In this document: positions 26,586-35,161 of the stretch, one piece after another
Position numbering within the stretch: the first letter of the stretch is position 1
Layout of the letters: every line of letters begins with the position of its first letter
From: Pseudohongiella sp.
GTDB lineage: Bacteria; Pseudomonadota; Gammaproteobacteria; Pseudomonadales; Pseudohongiellaceae
NCBI GenBank assembly: GCA_013204155.1
Contig: JABMOK010000009.1
Span: 1 to 43,389, forward strand
DNA: 43,389 nucleotides
Direction: 5' to 3'
The notes under the pieces: generated by a model
What the model was told of the DNA's origin: nothing
What the model saw: only the letters and a program-made list of their open reading frames with translations
The model's database searches: none
Position numbers and translations under genes: made by a program

Positions 26586-28331
26586 TCAGTGAGAGGGAGC
26601 TGTGCTCATTACGCTGCCTAATCGGCGTGGGTCAGCAGCACCTTCCAGGCCATTCTCGCCGACCAATATAACGTGCAGGCCAGAATCTTCGCCCTGACTT
26701 TCCTGCACTTGGTAGCCATACTCTGTCAAAGCACTCGACATGGCTTGGCCTGGCTCCCTGCCTACCTCAACACGGACGGTCTGTCCGCGGGCGATAATAT
26801 TTGGAAAATCGATCGCTTCTTTTACTGACATTTGCCAGTCGACAATACCGATCAGTGTCTTGGCTGTATAGGCTGGGATGGAATTTCCGCCGGGAGAACC
26901 GGTGACCATAAATAACTCGTTGCGTGCATCAAGCACGATGGTTGGTGACATAGAAGAGCGGGGTCGGGCACCGGGACGCACCATGTTGGCGGGCTCCGGC
27001 TCATCTGGGTCATACGCACGAGCAAAATCTGTCATTTCATTGTTGAGCACAAAACCGGCGGCCCAACGTTTGGAACCAAAGGGGGATTCCACCGTCATGG
27101 TGGCTGAGATGGCATTCCCTTCGTTGTCGACTATTGAAAAGTGTGTAGTTCCGGCGGGTTCTACAGTGCTATCGGCGGCGAACACTGCCGCACTACTTCT
27201 TCCCAACACCTTGGCGGGATCACCGTGAATGGGTACAGCGCCAGGGGCTGTTGGAGAGTTGGCACGAGAGTCCAGATAGCGTGAATCGAGCAGCTCTTCG
27301 ACGGGTACGTTCACATGATCCGGGTCACCAAAGTAATAATCACGATCGGCATAGGCAAGACGCTGCGCATCCACAAAGGCTTTTACTCGCTGAGTGTTAG
27401 TCGGAAGGCGCGGTAGCAACCGGTCATACAGATTAGCAATCATAATTTGCATTGGCCCAGACGATGGCGGAGTCGCCGCACAAATATTTAATTCGCGCCA
27501 GGCCCCACAAATAGCAGGCCTTTCAATTACCCTATAGCTGGCCATGTCTTGCATAGTGAGCGTGCCGCCGTCTTCTCCTGCCTGTGCCGCAGTTACTATG
27601 GCCTCCGCGATTTCACCCGTGTAAAACGCTGAAGTGCCTTCACTCGCGATGCGGCGCAGAGTCTCTGCATATTCAGGATTGCGAATTACTTGTCCAGCCT
27701 TAAGAGGTTCGCCATTGGGGTAGAAGTACTGTGCTACACCCGGATTTTCGTCCAAGCGACTACGGAGTGCCAAAGAAGGGAGAGAGCTCGCGGTTTTGCT
27801 CGAAACTTCAAAACCTTCAGCCGCGAGTAATATAGCGGGCTCGAACAGTTCAGTCCAGGGCAGCTTGCCATAGGCATCATGTATGCTTTTGTAAAGTGCG
27901 ACAGTACCTGGAACTCCCACAGCGTTGCCACTCTGGTTGGAATCAAGATACCCTTGTAGACGATTTCCGCTCATGAACATGTCGGCGCGAGCGCCGCTCG
28001 GAGCGGCTTCACGTCCGTCAAAGAATCGTACAGCGTGCTCAGAACGTTCGAATATCAGCATGAAGCCACCGCCTCCTAGCCCCGAACTTTCAGGTTCGAG
28101 CAAACCGAGGACCGCATGGGCTGCTATGGCAGCATCGACAGCGTGTCCGCCACGGGACAGCATTTCAGCAGCCGCTTCAGTGGCCAGTGGGTTGGCCACG
28201 GCGGCCATAAAGCCATAGGGCCAGGGATTCTCTGCTACCGTTTCGGCATTGTTAGTGCGCGTCGGTGAGCAGGCATTGATCGAGAACGTAAATAGCAATA
28301 ACAGGAAAGATCTGGAACTAATTAATCTCAT
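26586..28331 (-). CDS. ggt: Gamma-glutamyltransferase, lipoprotein
   Basis: 581 residues with a lipobox-like INAC (C21). An N-terminal nucleophile hydrolase precursor: the autocleavage and catalytic threonine is T395 in GTTHFSIVD, giving a large subunit of about 370 mature residues and a small subunit of about 187. Large-subunit signatures include GGHAVDAAIAAHAVLG and SSGLGGGGFML. The small subunit has the substrate-binding RPRSSMSPTIV and GSPGGNSIP blocks. The enzyme transfers or hydrolyses gamma-glutamyl groups, typically from glutathione, in the periplasm. Most homologues have a cleaved signal; lipid anchoring would hold this one next to the dipeptidase encoded downstream, which could finish breakdown of the released Cys-Gly. 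Confidence 0.93.
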   Translation of the reverse strand: MRLISSRSFLLLLFTFSINACSPTRTNNAETVAENPWPYGFMAAVANPLATEAAAEMLSRGGHAVDAAIAAHAVLGLLEPESSGLGGGGFMLIFERSEHAVRFFDGREAAPSGARADMFMSGNRLQGYLDSNQSGNAVGVPGTVALYKSIHDAYGKLPWTELFEPAILLAAEGFEVSSKTASSLPSLALRSRLDENPGVAQYFYPNGEPLKAGQVIRNPEYAETLRRIASEGTSAFYTGEIAEAIVTAAQAGEDGGTLTMQDMASYRVIERPAICGAWRELNICAATPPSSGPMQIMIANLYDRLLPRLPTNTQRVKAFVDAQRLAYADRDYYFGDPDHVNVPVEELLDSRYLDSRANSPTAPGAVPIHGDPAKVLGRSSAAVFAADSTVEPAGTTHFSIVDNEGNAISATMTVESPFGSKRWAAGFVLNNEMTDFARAYDPDEPEPANMVRPGARPRSSMSPTIVLDARNELFMVTGSPGGNSIPAYTAKTLIGIVDWQMSVKEAIDFPNIIARGQTVRVEVGREPGQAMSSALTEYGYQVQESQGEDSGLHVILVGENGLEGAADPRRLGSVMSTAPSH

Positions 28332-28495
28332 GTGTATTCTCGTCGCGCCAGTGGTTTCATTTCAAACGAGAGCAAAAAAAGCTTCCGAGTCGAGCGGGAT
28401 TGTGAGGTGAGTTTATCACACTCTTGGATTTGAGCTTATCTCACTTGAAACCCAGCCCGCCAGCGTCATGTCATTGACAAATTTGGCGCAAAAAA

Positions 28496-28519
28496 AGGCC
28501 CGGTCTTTCGACCGGGCCT
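28496..28519 (-). terminator. Rho-independent terminator
   Basis: A perfect 10-bp stem AGGCCCGGTC / GACCGGGCCT with a TTTC loop, followed on the minus strand by a T run. It serves the gene at 28542. Confidence 0.9.
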
Positions 28520-28541
28520 CTTGAACTAAACACTGGTTCGA

Positions 28542-30278
28542 TTAATCGCCTTCGCCAGCTTCCACATAGCGGAAGAAGCCGAAGAACATCTCTTGCCAGG
28601 TTTGTTCCCCCCATGTCAGATCCTGTGAAGGATCTGGATTAAATGGATTCATCTCTGAATTATCGAAAGTAGCCCTGAATACCATTTCTGTACCCGCCGG
28701 TAAGAACATGGGCTCCTTGAAGTCGTAGGTCTTTTGCCAGTTGAACTGGTAGTTAGGCACATTCAGAATTTCTTCTTCCTTGCCATCGGGATAGACCAAT
28801 TTAAAGTTGGCATCGTAACCACGGTAATGCATATGGGGTCCAACCATGGTTAGAAAGGAATCCTTGCGGAATTTCTTGCTGGCAACCATTTCATGGCCAC
28901 CCTCGAAAGCTGGGATATTGATCTCCAGATCGGCAGCAGAACCCCCCAGAACTGGACGCGCAGGCACTTTATCCCAGAGGTAGATGCCAATTTCAGAGGC
29001 ATCGACTGCCTCCTTGCCCGAAGTCGTGTAGTGCATCTGCAGCATCAGTCCGCCACCGGCCTTCAGTGGGTAGCCTGAATCTTCGGGATAGGTGTTGATT
29101 GAGTTGCCTGGCGCATAAGCACCAAGGCCAATACCCTGATTCAGAACGTCGAATTGATTGACACCGCCTGGCCCATAGGAGAAGGCGATGATGTGATGCA
29201 GCACTGTTGTGTCGCCAGCGGAAAACTCTACCGCTTTTACCCAGACATCGTCTTCAAGATCCAGGGGTACCATTAAATTTCGATAGTCCTGAACGCCCGT
29301 CGCAGGAATTGTCTGCGGGGGAATAGGAATAATGATGTCAGGCTTGCCATAACCCCATTTAACGACTTCAGGTCTGTATTCGGCCAGTGGATCGGAGTCG
29401 TCGTTGTTTTGTGAACCGTTGTCTATCCAGCTAACCAACTTCTGCGTTTCTTCAACGGTAATGTGATTTACGCCGTGAAAACTTTCTACATACTCATTGT
29501 CGATCTGACCCGGTGGCATACGCTTGGTATAAAGCGTCTCGCGAATCATCGGCGACCAGCCTTGAATCATCTGATGACTGCTCATGGCGAAAGGCGCAAT
29601 ACCGCCTTCCATGTGACAGCTTACACAGCGCTCTTTAAGAATGGGGGCAATTTCATTGGCATAGGAGGCCCCGGCATGAGATTCGCTAACGGAGAAGTCG
29701 ATAGCGTCGCCTTTGCTCGCTAATTGCTCAACAGTGATTTCCTGGCCGCCAAGCATGGCTTGAAGGGCGTCGGCAACGTAGTGCTCTGAAGCTCGGCGTG
29801 CCTTGCTTCCCTCGGCGAAACGATTGTTCAATGCGCCACGATAGACAATTTCCTTGGCCGTCGGGTCAATAATAACAACCTCGGCCGCGCGGCTAATGCC
29901 TAGCTCTTTAGCAACCAACTGCGTGTCATCCATAAGGATTCGCAGGGTAATAGCCTCATCTTCGGCTTCTTTGCGCATGGCAATTTTGTCTGCCGAACCG
30001 GTAGAGTTGATTAGCAGGAACTGGACTTTTTGTTCGGCGAACTGGGCAACTAGCTCTGCTAGCTCCGCCGCCGCACGGCGAGCGTCTTTACTGTCCTTAT
30101 CGTAGGCAAACAACACAATAGCGTCTTGATCGGCGCTACGGCTAAGCTGGAAAAATCTGCCCTGGTGATCAATCAGTGAAAAATCACTGATACGATCCGC
30201 CGCATTGGCTGACATACCAACAAAGGCAGTCATTAAAAAGCCAGCCATAATCTTGATTAAGGTAGTAAATCTAAGCAT
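28542..30278 (-). CDS. Redoxin-cytochrome c-PHM-like fusion without redoxin cysteines
   Basis: 578 residues, strong ribosome binding site AAGGAGGG, signal peptide ending near residue 26 (ANA/ADR). The redoxin-fold domain at about 28-180 has no cysteine at all: the position of C60 in the other long paralogues lies in AYDKDSKD. The linker cysteine is also gone. The cytochrome c domain has CVSCH at 218-222 and M254 in KRMPP. The PHM-like module is complete: H361-H362, H416, H482-M-H484 and M564 (WQEM). So the copper sites look functional while the redoxin fold can no longer do thiol chemistry. Periplasmic; the heme probably feeds electrons to copper. It is the left flank of the block containing the two PAL-like propellers. 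Substrate unknown. Confidence 0.87.
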   Translation of the reverse strand: MLRFTTLIKIMAGFLMTAFVGMSANAADRISDFSLIDHQGRFFQLSRSADQDAIVLFAYDKDSKDARRAAAELAELVAQFAEQKVQFLLINSTGSADKIAMRKEAEDEAITLRILMDDTQLVAKELGISRAAEVVIIDPTAKEIVYRGALNNRFAEGSKARRASEHYVADALQAMLGGQEITVEQLASKGDAIDFSVSESHAGASYANEIAPILKERCVSCHMEGGIAPFAMSSHQMIQGWSPMIRETLYTKRMPPGQIDNEYVESFHGVNHITVEETQKLVSWIDNGSQNNDDSDPLAEYRPEVVKWGYGKPDIIIPIPPQTIPATGVQDYRNLMVPLDLEDDVWVKAVEFSAGDTTVLHHIIAFSYGPGGVNQFDVLNQGIGLGAYAPGNSINTYPEDSGYPLKAGGGLMLQMHYTTSGKEAVDASEIGIYLWDKVPARPVLGGSAADLEINIPAFEGGHEMVASKKFRKDSFLTMVGPHMHYRGYDANFKLVYPDGKEEEILNVPNYQFNWQKTYDFKEPMFLPAGTEMVFRATFDNSEMNPFNPDPSQDLTWGEQTWQEMFFGFFRYVEAGEGD

Positions 30279-30681
30279 GTTGCCCTCCTTGAACTATAAA
30301 TACTGAAAACCATCGCCTTATAACTTGTGGTGCATAATAAGTAGCAAAATTCAGGAATGCTTCCTGAAAATTAAAAATCGACTAAATTTCAATAATCGAA
30401 TAGCTGTTTTTAAGGAAATCACTCTCCCGGATAGGCAGAACCCAAGTAATACGGCATTCAGCAACTACTGTTAATAGTATTAAGACGTTCTAATTTGGCT
30501 TTGGTTAACAAATAAATGCCCGAATTGCAGAGAAATTCCCCGCTTTATTCCTGTCCAGATTGGAAAAATTGACTAATGCTGGCATACAGCGCAATCGATG
30601 AGGGTGAATATCAGCGCTGGAAGTGCCTGGGGTCTTGACGATAGAATTAGCCGGCAGCAAGGCGTTGTAGTGGAGAGTTGA
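30279..30681. other. 403-bp divergent intergenic region
   Basis: Lies between the divergent genes at 28542 and 30682. No gene, repeat or clear operator is seen. Confidence 0.6.
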
Positions 30682-31491
30682 ATGGGTGGTTGCAGGATCA
30701 GATCAGTTACGGGTAGTTTCAGGGGGAGGCTCGCTTGCCTAAGCAGCGGATGCATATTCTTGCTGACACTGTTGATTTCCGAGATTAGTCTCGCTGAGGA
30801 ATACAGGATCGGCTTATGCCTTTATGGATGCCCCGCAGGAGCCAGTAACGAGAATCATCTGCTGCTAAGACCTATCTATGCGCTTTCTTACAATACTGTC
30901 AATAAGATGGCAGATTGGGCGGCTTATCGAGTGTCGGCGGGATCAATTGGGATTGCATCGAGTTTGTCGCGACAACCACTGTCAGACGAATTTGTGCCAG
31001 ACACATTGCAAGTTGCAGATTTTGCCGGCTCGGAGGCGCTTGGATTGTTGCGTGCACAATTGGTGCCGCTGGTGAATTTCGCGGGTACGCCCTATTGGGA
31101 AGAGGTGAATTTTTTAACAAATTCCGTTGCCAGAAGCAGAAACTTAAGTCAGGGAGCATGGTATGGCTTGGAGTGGTCAATAAGGAATTTGGTGAATCGC
31201 GGAAACGAAGTATTTATTTTGACCGGGCCGATCTATAAGGAAGTGCAAACAGTTGCCCAGCTGCAAACGGAGAAGCAACACCGAGTGCCAGATGCATTTT
31301 TTAAGATCGTGATGACCGCTCAGGGGCAGGGAAGTGCATTTATCCTTGATCAGGCTACGCCGGTGCATGTTCACCACTGTGATTTGCGGGCCAGCGTCGA
31401 GGAAATTGAAACGCTTACCGGCCTGGACATTTTTCCAGAGAATCCGCCGCTAAACATCGAATCTCTGGATAGGGATTTAGGCTGCGATTAA
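30682..31491 (+). CDS. NUC1-fold (DNA/RNA non-specific endonuclease-like) protein lacking catalytic residues
   Basis: 269 residues, GGAGAG upstream of the ATG, hydrophobic N-terminus consistent with a signal ending near residue 38 (SLA/EEY). The body follows the Serratia nuclease / NUC1 pattern: RPIYALSYN, WAAYRVS, then LVPLVNFAGTPYWEEVNFLTN, QGAWYGLEWSIRNL and VFILTGPIY. At the active site the family DRGH motif is replaced by L123-R124-A125-Q126, so the general-base His is Gln. The metal-binding Asn of LNQGAW is S156. The helix Glu E164 remains. Both key changes are single-base substitutions. The protein is probably not a nuclease; a binding role, or recent inactivation, is possible. It converges on the gene at 31515 and has no immunity-type partner. 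Confidence 0.78.
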   Translation: MGGCRIRSVTGSFRGRLACLSSGCIFLLTLLISEISLAEEYRIGLCLYGCPAGASNENHLLLRPIYALSYNTVNKMADWAAYRVSAGSIGIASSLSRQPLSDEFVPDTLQVADFAGSEALGLLRAQLVPLVNFAGTPYWEEVNFLTNSVARSRNLSQGAWYGLEWSIRNLVNRGNEVFILTGPIYKEVQTVAQLQTEKQHRVPDAFFKIVMTAQGQGSAFILDQATPVHVHHCDLRASVEEIETLTGLDIFPENPPLNIESLDRDLGCD

Positions 31492-31514
31492 GATTTTCTG
31501 CTGGGCAAGCGAGC

Positions 31515-32099
31515 TTAGAGTACTTCCTGTAAAAAATAGTCGTCTCTGACCAGTTCACTAATCATGCGGTCAAGGGCTGCGCTAACTGCCGCCGTCATTC
31601 CGTCGCTGGTTGGCGTTCTACCCCGGCCAAATAATGTAGTCTGCCAAATGTTCCTGCCACCTTTTTGCAGCTGCACATTTACCCGCAAAGTTAATTGAAT
31701 CATTTCAACGCCTTCGCGTTCAATAATTTGAGCCTCAGTGCTAAGCAGTTTTCCGGACAGGCTCATGGCCTCATCTGACTCAACCATCTGGGCCCCGCCG
31801 CTGGTAAAGCCCTGTGTGAAAGCATCCTGGATAAGTGCAGTCAGTGCCTGATCGGCCTGGTATCCGCCATTCCCCATGCCCAGGTCAGTCTCGGTGATTA
31901 ATTGCAAATTCTCCTCACCTCTGTCGTCAGAAAACGCAGAAATTTTGAAGGTACCGCTCATTTTGCTGAGGTCGACCCCGGGATTTCCGCTGTATACGTA
32001 GTGGATGCTGATTTCTTCTGCCGCGAATCCAGCGGAAGTTATGAAAGCTGAGCAGGAAAGCAGTGATACACCCAACAGGGTTAATAGTCGAAATTTCAT
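31515..32099 (-). CDS. Secreted or lipoprotein of unknown function, YajG-like pattern
   Basis: 194 residues. The N-terminus allows two readings: a signal peptide cut near GFA/AEE (residue 27), or a lipobox LLSC with C16. The mature part has a conserved-looking alternation of a short helix (ALTALIQDAFTQGFTSGGAQMV), then LSGKLLSTEAQII and VNVQLQKGG, reminiscent of the small outer-membrane-associated YajG-type or CsgG-like alpha/beta folds. That resemblance is by eye only. It lies downstream of the PAL-like genes on the same strand, with a hairpin at 32251 between, so it is probably transcribed separately. Confidence 0.55.
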   Translation of the reverse strand: MKFRLLTLLGVSLLSCSAFITSAGFAAEEISIHYVYSGNPGVDLSKMSGTFKISAFSDDRGEENLQLITETDLGMGNGGYQADQALTALIQDAFTQGFTSGGAQMVESDEAMSLSGKLLSTEAQIIEREGVEMIQLTLRVNVQLQKGGRNIWQTTLFGRGRTPTSDGMTAAVSAALDRMISELVRDDYFLQEVL

Positions 32100-32250
32100 G
32101 ATGTCTCGTGTCTCTTTAATGTCTATTAGTAGGCTTGCACCGAATTAATAACCAGAATAATGGACATCTTGTAGATGATCAAGCGGCTGTAAAAGCTTGG
32201 CACAATCTAATGGACTTTTTCGTGGATTAACCCTGTGTGGGGTGAGAAAC

Positions 32251-32278
32251 ACAGAGGTCAGCAGCCGCTGACCTCTGT
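32251..32278 (-). terminator. Hairpin terminator downstream of 32300
   Basis: A perfect 12-bp stem ACAGAGGTCAGC / GCTGACCTCTGT with a 4-nt loop. On the minus strand only a short T-rich tail follows. Confidence 0.75.
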
Positions 32279-32299
32279 CTCTGTAAGCAGACTCTGGTC

Positions 32300-33487
32300 T
32301 CAGTTCAGCTCTGCGGCGGGCCAAGGTGCCCCCGTGCGTGCAGTTCGCAATGGCTTCAGGCCTTGATACAGAAATTTCTGTACGCGCTTGCCTTCGTAAG
32401 TTTCGGTGGTATAGATGTTGCCCTGCGAGTCGCTCACGATGCTATGGGTGCCAAAAAACAAACCGGGTTGGCGTCCGCCATCACCAAATTCAGCGAGGAC
32501 TTCCAGAGATTCTCGATCCAGGATATGGACCTTGTGGTTGGAACCATCGGCCAGATAAATGAATTCCTGATTTGCATCGCGAGAGAAGGCAATATCCCAG
32601 GTGGAACCCGACAAGGTATCGGGCGCGACCAGGCCCTCTTTTACGAACGTACCATCGGGTCTGAAAACCTGAATACGGTCGGCGCCGCGGTCACAGACAT
32701 AGATCAAATCATCGTGGGAGGGTTCGGCGCAATGCACGGGCCCGACAAATTGCCGAGGAAGCGGTTCTCCCGGCACATAACGCACCCGGTCATCCGAGGG
32801 CTTGTTACCATAAGCACCCCAGTAGCGTTTAAACGCGCCAGTGGCTACATCCAGGACGGCGACGCGCCTATTGCCATAGCCATCGGCAATATAGGCTTCA
32901 TTGGCTCGTGGATCGATCGCAATCTCAGCGACCTGGCTAAAATGCTCGGTACTATTGCTGTCTGCGGACTCGCCGGGCAAACCAATTTGGCGAATAAATT
33001 CCCCGTCCCGGGTAAACACCAAAACGTGAGAATCACCACTGCCATTGCCGCCGATCCAGATATCACCATTCGGGGCCACCTCAATGCCATGATTGGAGGC
33101 AGGCCAGGTGTAACCCTCGCCGGGGCCACCCCAGGCATTAATCAAATTGCCATCCCGGTCGAATTCCAGAATTGGCGGAGCGGCAGTACAGCACTGGGCG
33201 CGGCCAAGATCTAGCCCAAGTTCCTGAGCCATAAACATTTCATCCTGATCTCTATGCACTATATATATGTGATCACGCGCATCGGTGGCGATGCCGATGG
33301 TGCGTCCCAGCAGCCACTTATTGGGCAGCGGTTGTGGCCAGAAGGGGTCGACAATAAATTGCGGGGCCATGCGCTCATTGTTAGCAGCACTGGCAGAATC
33401 TCCTAATTTGGTTTGGCCAATATACAGAGAGGAAAAAACAACCAGAGCCAGAAGACCGGCGAGAAGTATTTTTCTAGTTTTATTCAT
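32300..33487 (-). CDS. PAL-like six-bladed beta-propeller lyase, copy 1
   Basis: 395 residues, exported or anchored by an N-terminal hydrophobic segment (residues 7-24), start supported by AAGGAA. NHL-type propeller aligned by motif with the lyase half (PAL) of animal peptidylglycine alpha-amidating monooxygenase. The three Zn histidines of rat PAL (585, 690, 786) correspond to H133 in SNHGIEVAPNG, H252 in GPVHCAEP and H348 in GTHSIVSD. Catalytic Tyr654 corresponds to Y204 in DGYGNRR, Arg533 to R79 in IVHRD, and Arg706 to R267 in CDRGADR. Rat Met784 is not conserved. PAL cleaves alpha-hydroxyglycine amides to an amide and glyoxylate, so a carbinolamide-type lyase in the periplasm is a reasonable inference. 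An extra vicinal C99-C100 is shared with copy 2. It lies in the block with PHM-like fusions at 28542 and 36828. Confidence 0.85.
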   Translation of the reverse strand: MNKTRKILLAGLLALVVFSSLYIGQTKLGDSASAANNERMAPQFIVDPFWPQPLPNKWLLGRTIGIATDARDHIYIVHRDQDEMFMAQELGLDLGRAQCCTAAPPILEFDRDGNLINAWGGPGEGYTWPASNHGIEVAPNGDIWIGGNGSGDSHVLVFTRDGEFIRQIGLPGESADSNSTEHFSQVAEIAIDPRANEAYIADGYGNRRVAVLDVATGAFKRYWGAYGNKPSDDRVRYVPGEPLPRQFVGPVHCAEPSHDDLIYVCDRGADRIQVFRPDGTFVKEGLVAPDTLSGSTWDIAFSRDANQEFIYLADGSNHKVHILDRESLEVLAEFGDGGRQPGLFFGTHSIVSDSQGNIYTTETYEGKRVQKFLYQGLKPLRTARTGAPWPAAELN

Positions 33488-33682
33488 AGCGGTTCCTTAC
33501 AAGTCAAAGACGAATTGAAGCCACCCGGCAGATGCGCTAGTGCTGTTGCTCACGTTACCACCAAAATATCGCTTAGGAAATTATAAGTTTGAGCAAAAAG
33601 CCGGAATTAGGTGAGGAGGCGGGTGATAGAAGGTCGCTACTGATAAGACGGCTGTTAGGAGGCGATCAGGCAGGCATTAAAA

Positions 33683-33712
33683 AAGCCGTATCGAATTGCT
33701 TCGATACGGCTT
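33683..33712 (-). terminator. Rho-independent terminator
   Basis: A perfect 13-bp stem AAGCCGTATCGAA / TTCGATACGGCTT with a TTGC loop and a following T run on the minus strand. It separates the two PAL-like genes. Confidence 0.9.
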
Positions 33713-33735
33713 GGTTTAAAACGCTCTATTGAGTC

Positions 33736-34929
33736 TTACAGTTCGTCAGCGGGCCAGGTTGGCGCGCGGTCACGGACTGTTACCGCACGAATTCCCTGGA
33801 ACAGGAATTTTTGTACGCGGCTGCCTTCGTAGGTTTCAGTTGTGTAAACGTTGCCTTCGGAGTCAGTAGCAATACTGTGAGGTGCGTAGAATGTGCCAGG
33901 CTGTCTGCCGCCTTGGCCAAAGGTGTATAGCACTTCCATTGATTCACGATCAATTACAGAGATCTTGAAGTTCTGGCCGTCAGCTAGATAGATGAATTCC
34001 TGGTTTGCATCCTTGGAGAAAGCGATATCCCAAGTAGAACCCTGATTCAATGTAGCCGGGTTATATACAACTTCTCTTACGTAAGTACCGTCTTTGCGGA
34101 AAACCTGAACTCGGTCACCACCACGGTCACAAACATACACAAGTCCGTCATTTGAAGGCTCGGCACAGTGAACCGGTCCGCGGAACTGTTGTGGGCCAGG
34201 TTGGCCAGGTACGTAGGTAACATCGGCGCTGTCATCAGGACGATTGCCGTAGGCACCCCAGTAGCGCTTGAATGCGCCAGTGGCTACGTCGATAACGGCA
34301 ACACGTCGGTTTTGGTATCCATCGGCGAAATAAGCTTCGTTGGCTTCGACATCGATGGAGATTTCAGCAACCCGACCAAAATGAGTCGTGCTGTTACTGT
34401 CGCGATCTTCGCCGGGCATACCGATAGTTCGGATGAACTCACCATCGCGAGTAAATACCAGAACGTGTGAATCGCCACCACCGTTACCGCCTATCCATAC
34501 GTCGCCGTTTGGAGCAATTTCGATGCCGTGATTTGAAGCTGGCCATACATAGGGGGCACCTTCGACCGGTCCGCCCCAGCCATTCAGGATGTTGCCTTCC
34601 AGATCAATTTCAATGATTGGTGGTGCAGGTGTGCAGCATTCTGAAACGCCGCCCTGAAGGCCTATTTCAGTGTTGCCGCCGAATTGGGATGCATCGTTAC
34701 GGTGAACGATAAAGATGTGATCTCGCTCATCAACGTCAACACCGATGGTGTTGCCCATGGCCCAATGATTGGGAAGTGGTTTTGGCCAAAATGGATCGAC
34801 CAGAAAGTGTGGGGCCATAACATCGTTGGCAGCAGCAACGCTAGGCTGTTGTATTTTTGATTGCCCTACTCCAAGTGCAACCAATGCAACTACTAGCGTT
34901 GCGCCTATAAACAGTTTAATTTTTGTCAT
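33736..34929 (-). CDS. PAL-like six-bladed beta-propeller lyase, copy 2
   Basis: 397 residues, start supported by AGAGGAAA, N-terminal hydrophobic segment for export. Close paralogue of the gene at 32300. The same active-site set is visible: R77 (IVHRN), H134 (SNHGIEIAP), Y205 (DGYQNRR), H254 (GPVHCAEP), R269 (CDRGGDR) and H351 (APHSIATD). Vicinal C98-C99 is present. The main differences lie in the loop at residues about 79-97 and near 232-248. Because both copies retain the Zn and catalytic residues, each is likely active, perhaps on different substrates. It has its own terminator and an upstream two-site palindrome at 34987-35020 shared with the divergent HupE-like gene. Confidence 0.85.
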   Translation of the reverse strand: MTKIKLFIGATLVVALVALGVGQSKIQQPSVAAANDVMAPHFLVDPFWPKPLPNHWAMGNTIGVDVDERDHIFIVHRNDASQFGGNTEIGLQGGVSECCTPAPPIIEIDLEGNILNGWGGPVEGAPYVWPASNHGIEIAPNGDVWIGGNGGGDSHVLVFTRDGEFIRTIGMPGEDRDSNSTTHFGRVAEISIDVEANEAYFADGYQNRRVAVIDVATGAFKRYWGAYGNRPDDSADVTYVPGQPGPQQFRGPVHCAEPSNDGLVYVCDRGGDRVQVFRKDGTYVREVVYNPATLNQGSTWDIAFSKDANQEFIYLADGQNFKISVIDRESMEVLYTFGQGGRQPGTFYAPHSIATDSEGNVYTTETYEGSRVQKFLFQGIRAVTVRDRAPTWPADEL

Positions 34930-34986
34930 TCTTATTTTCCTCTAAATGCCCGAATTACGGGGGGTTTAAACTCTCAGAGCAAGGGC

Positions 34987-35020
34987 GAGTATACTCATTT
35001 CTTTGTAGACAGTATACTCA
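34987..35020. promoter_or_regulatory. Paired AGTATACT palindromes, likely operator
   Basis: GAGTATACTC (34987-34996) is a perfect 10-bp palindrome, and AGTATACTCA repeats at 34988-34997 and 35011-35020, a 23-bp spacing close to two helical turns. It lies between the divergent starts at 34929 and 35162. The regulator is unknown. Confidence 0.55.
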
Positions 35021-35161
35021 CATGCGAATTTTTCAGAGAGCATGATGTAAGTATTTGTAACAAACTTGCAGGCGTTGGAGAATTGCGCCAGCCATTGCCT
35101 CGTAGGGAGCGATCAGAGTTAGCTCTAACTAACTGAAATTAATAAATATTGATAGGAAAAA

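Noticed and set aside
32363..33214. 283-codon plus-strand frame opposite the PAL-like gene
   Set aside because: A shadow of a well-supported gene; no recognised motif, and the minus-strand gene has start, signal and active-site motifs.
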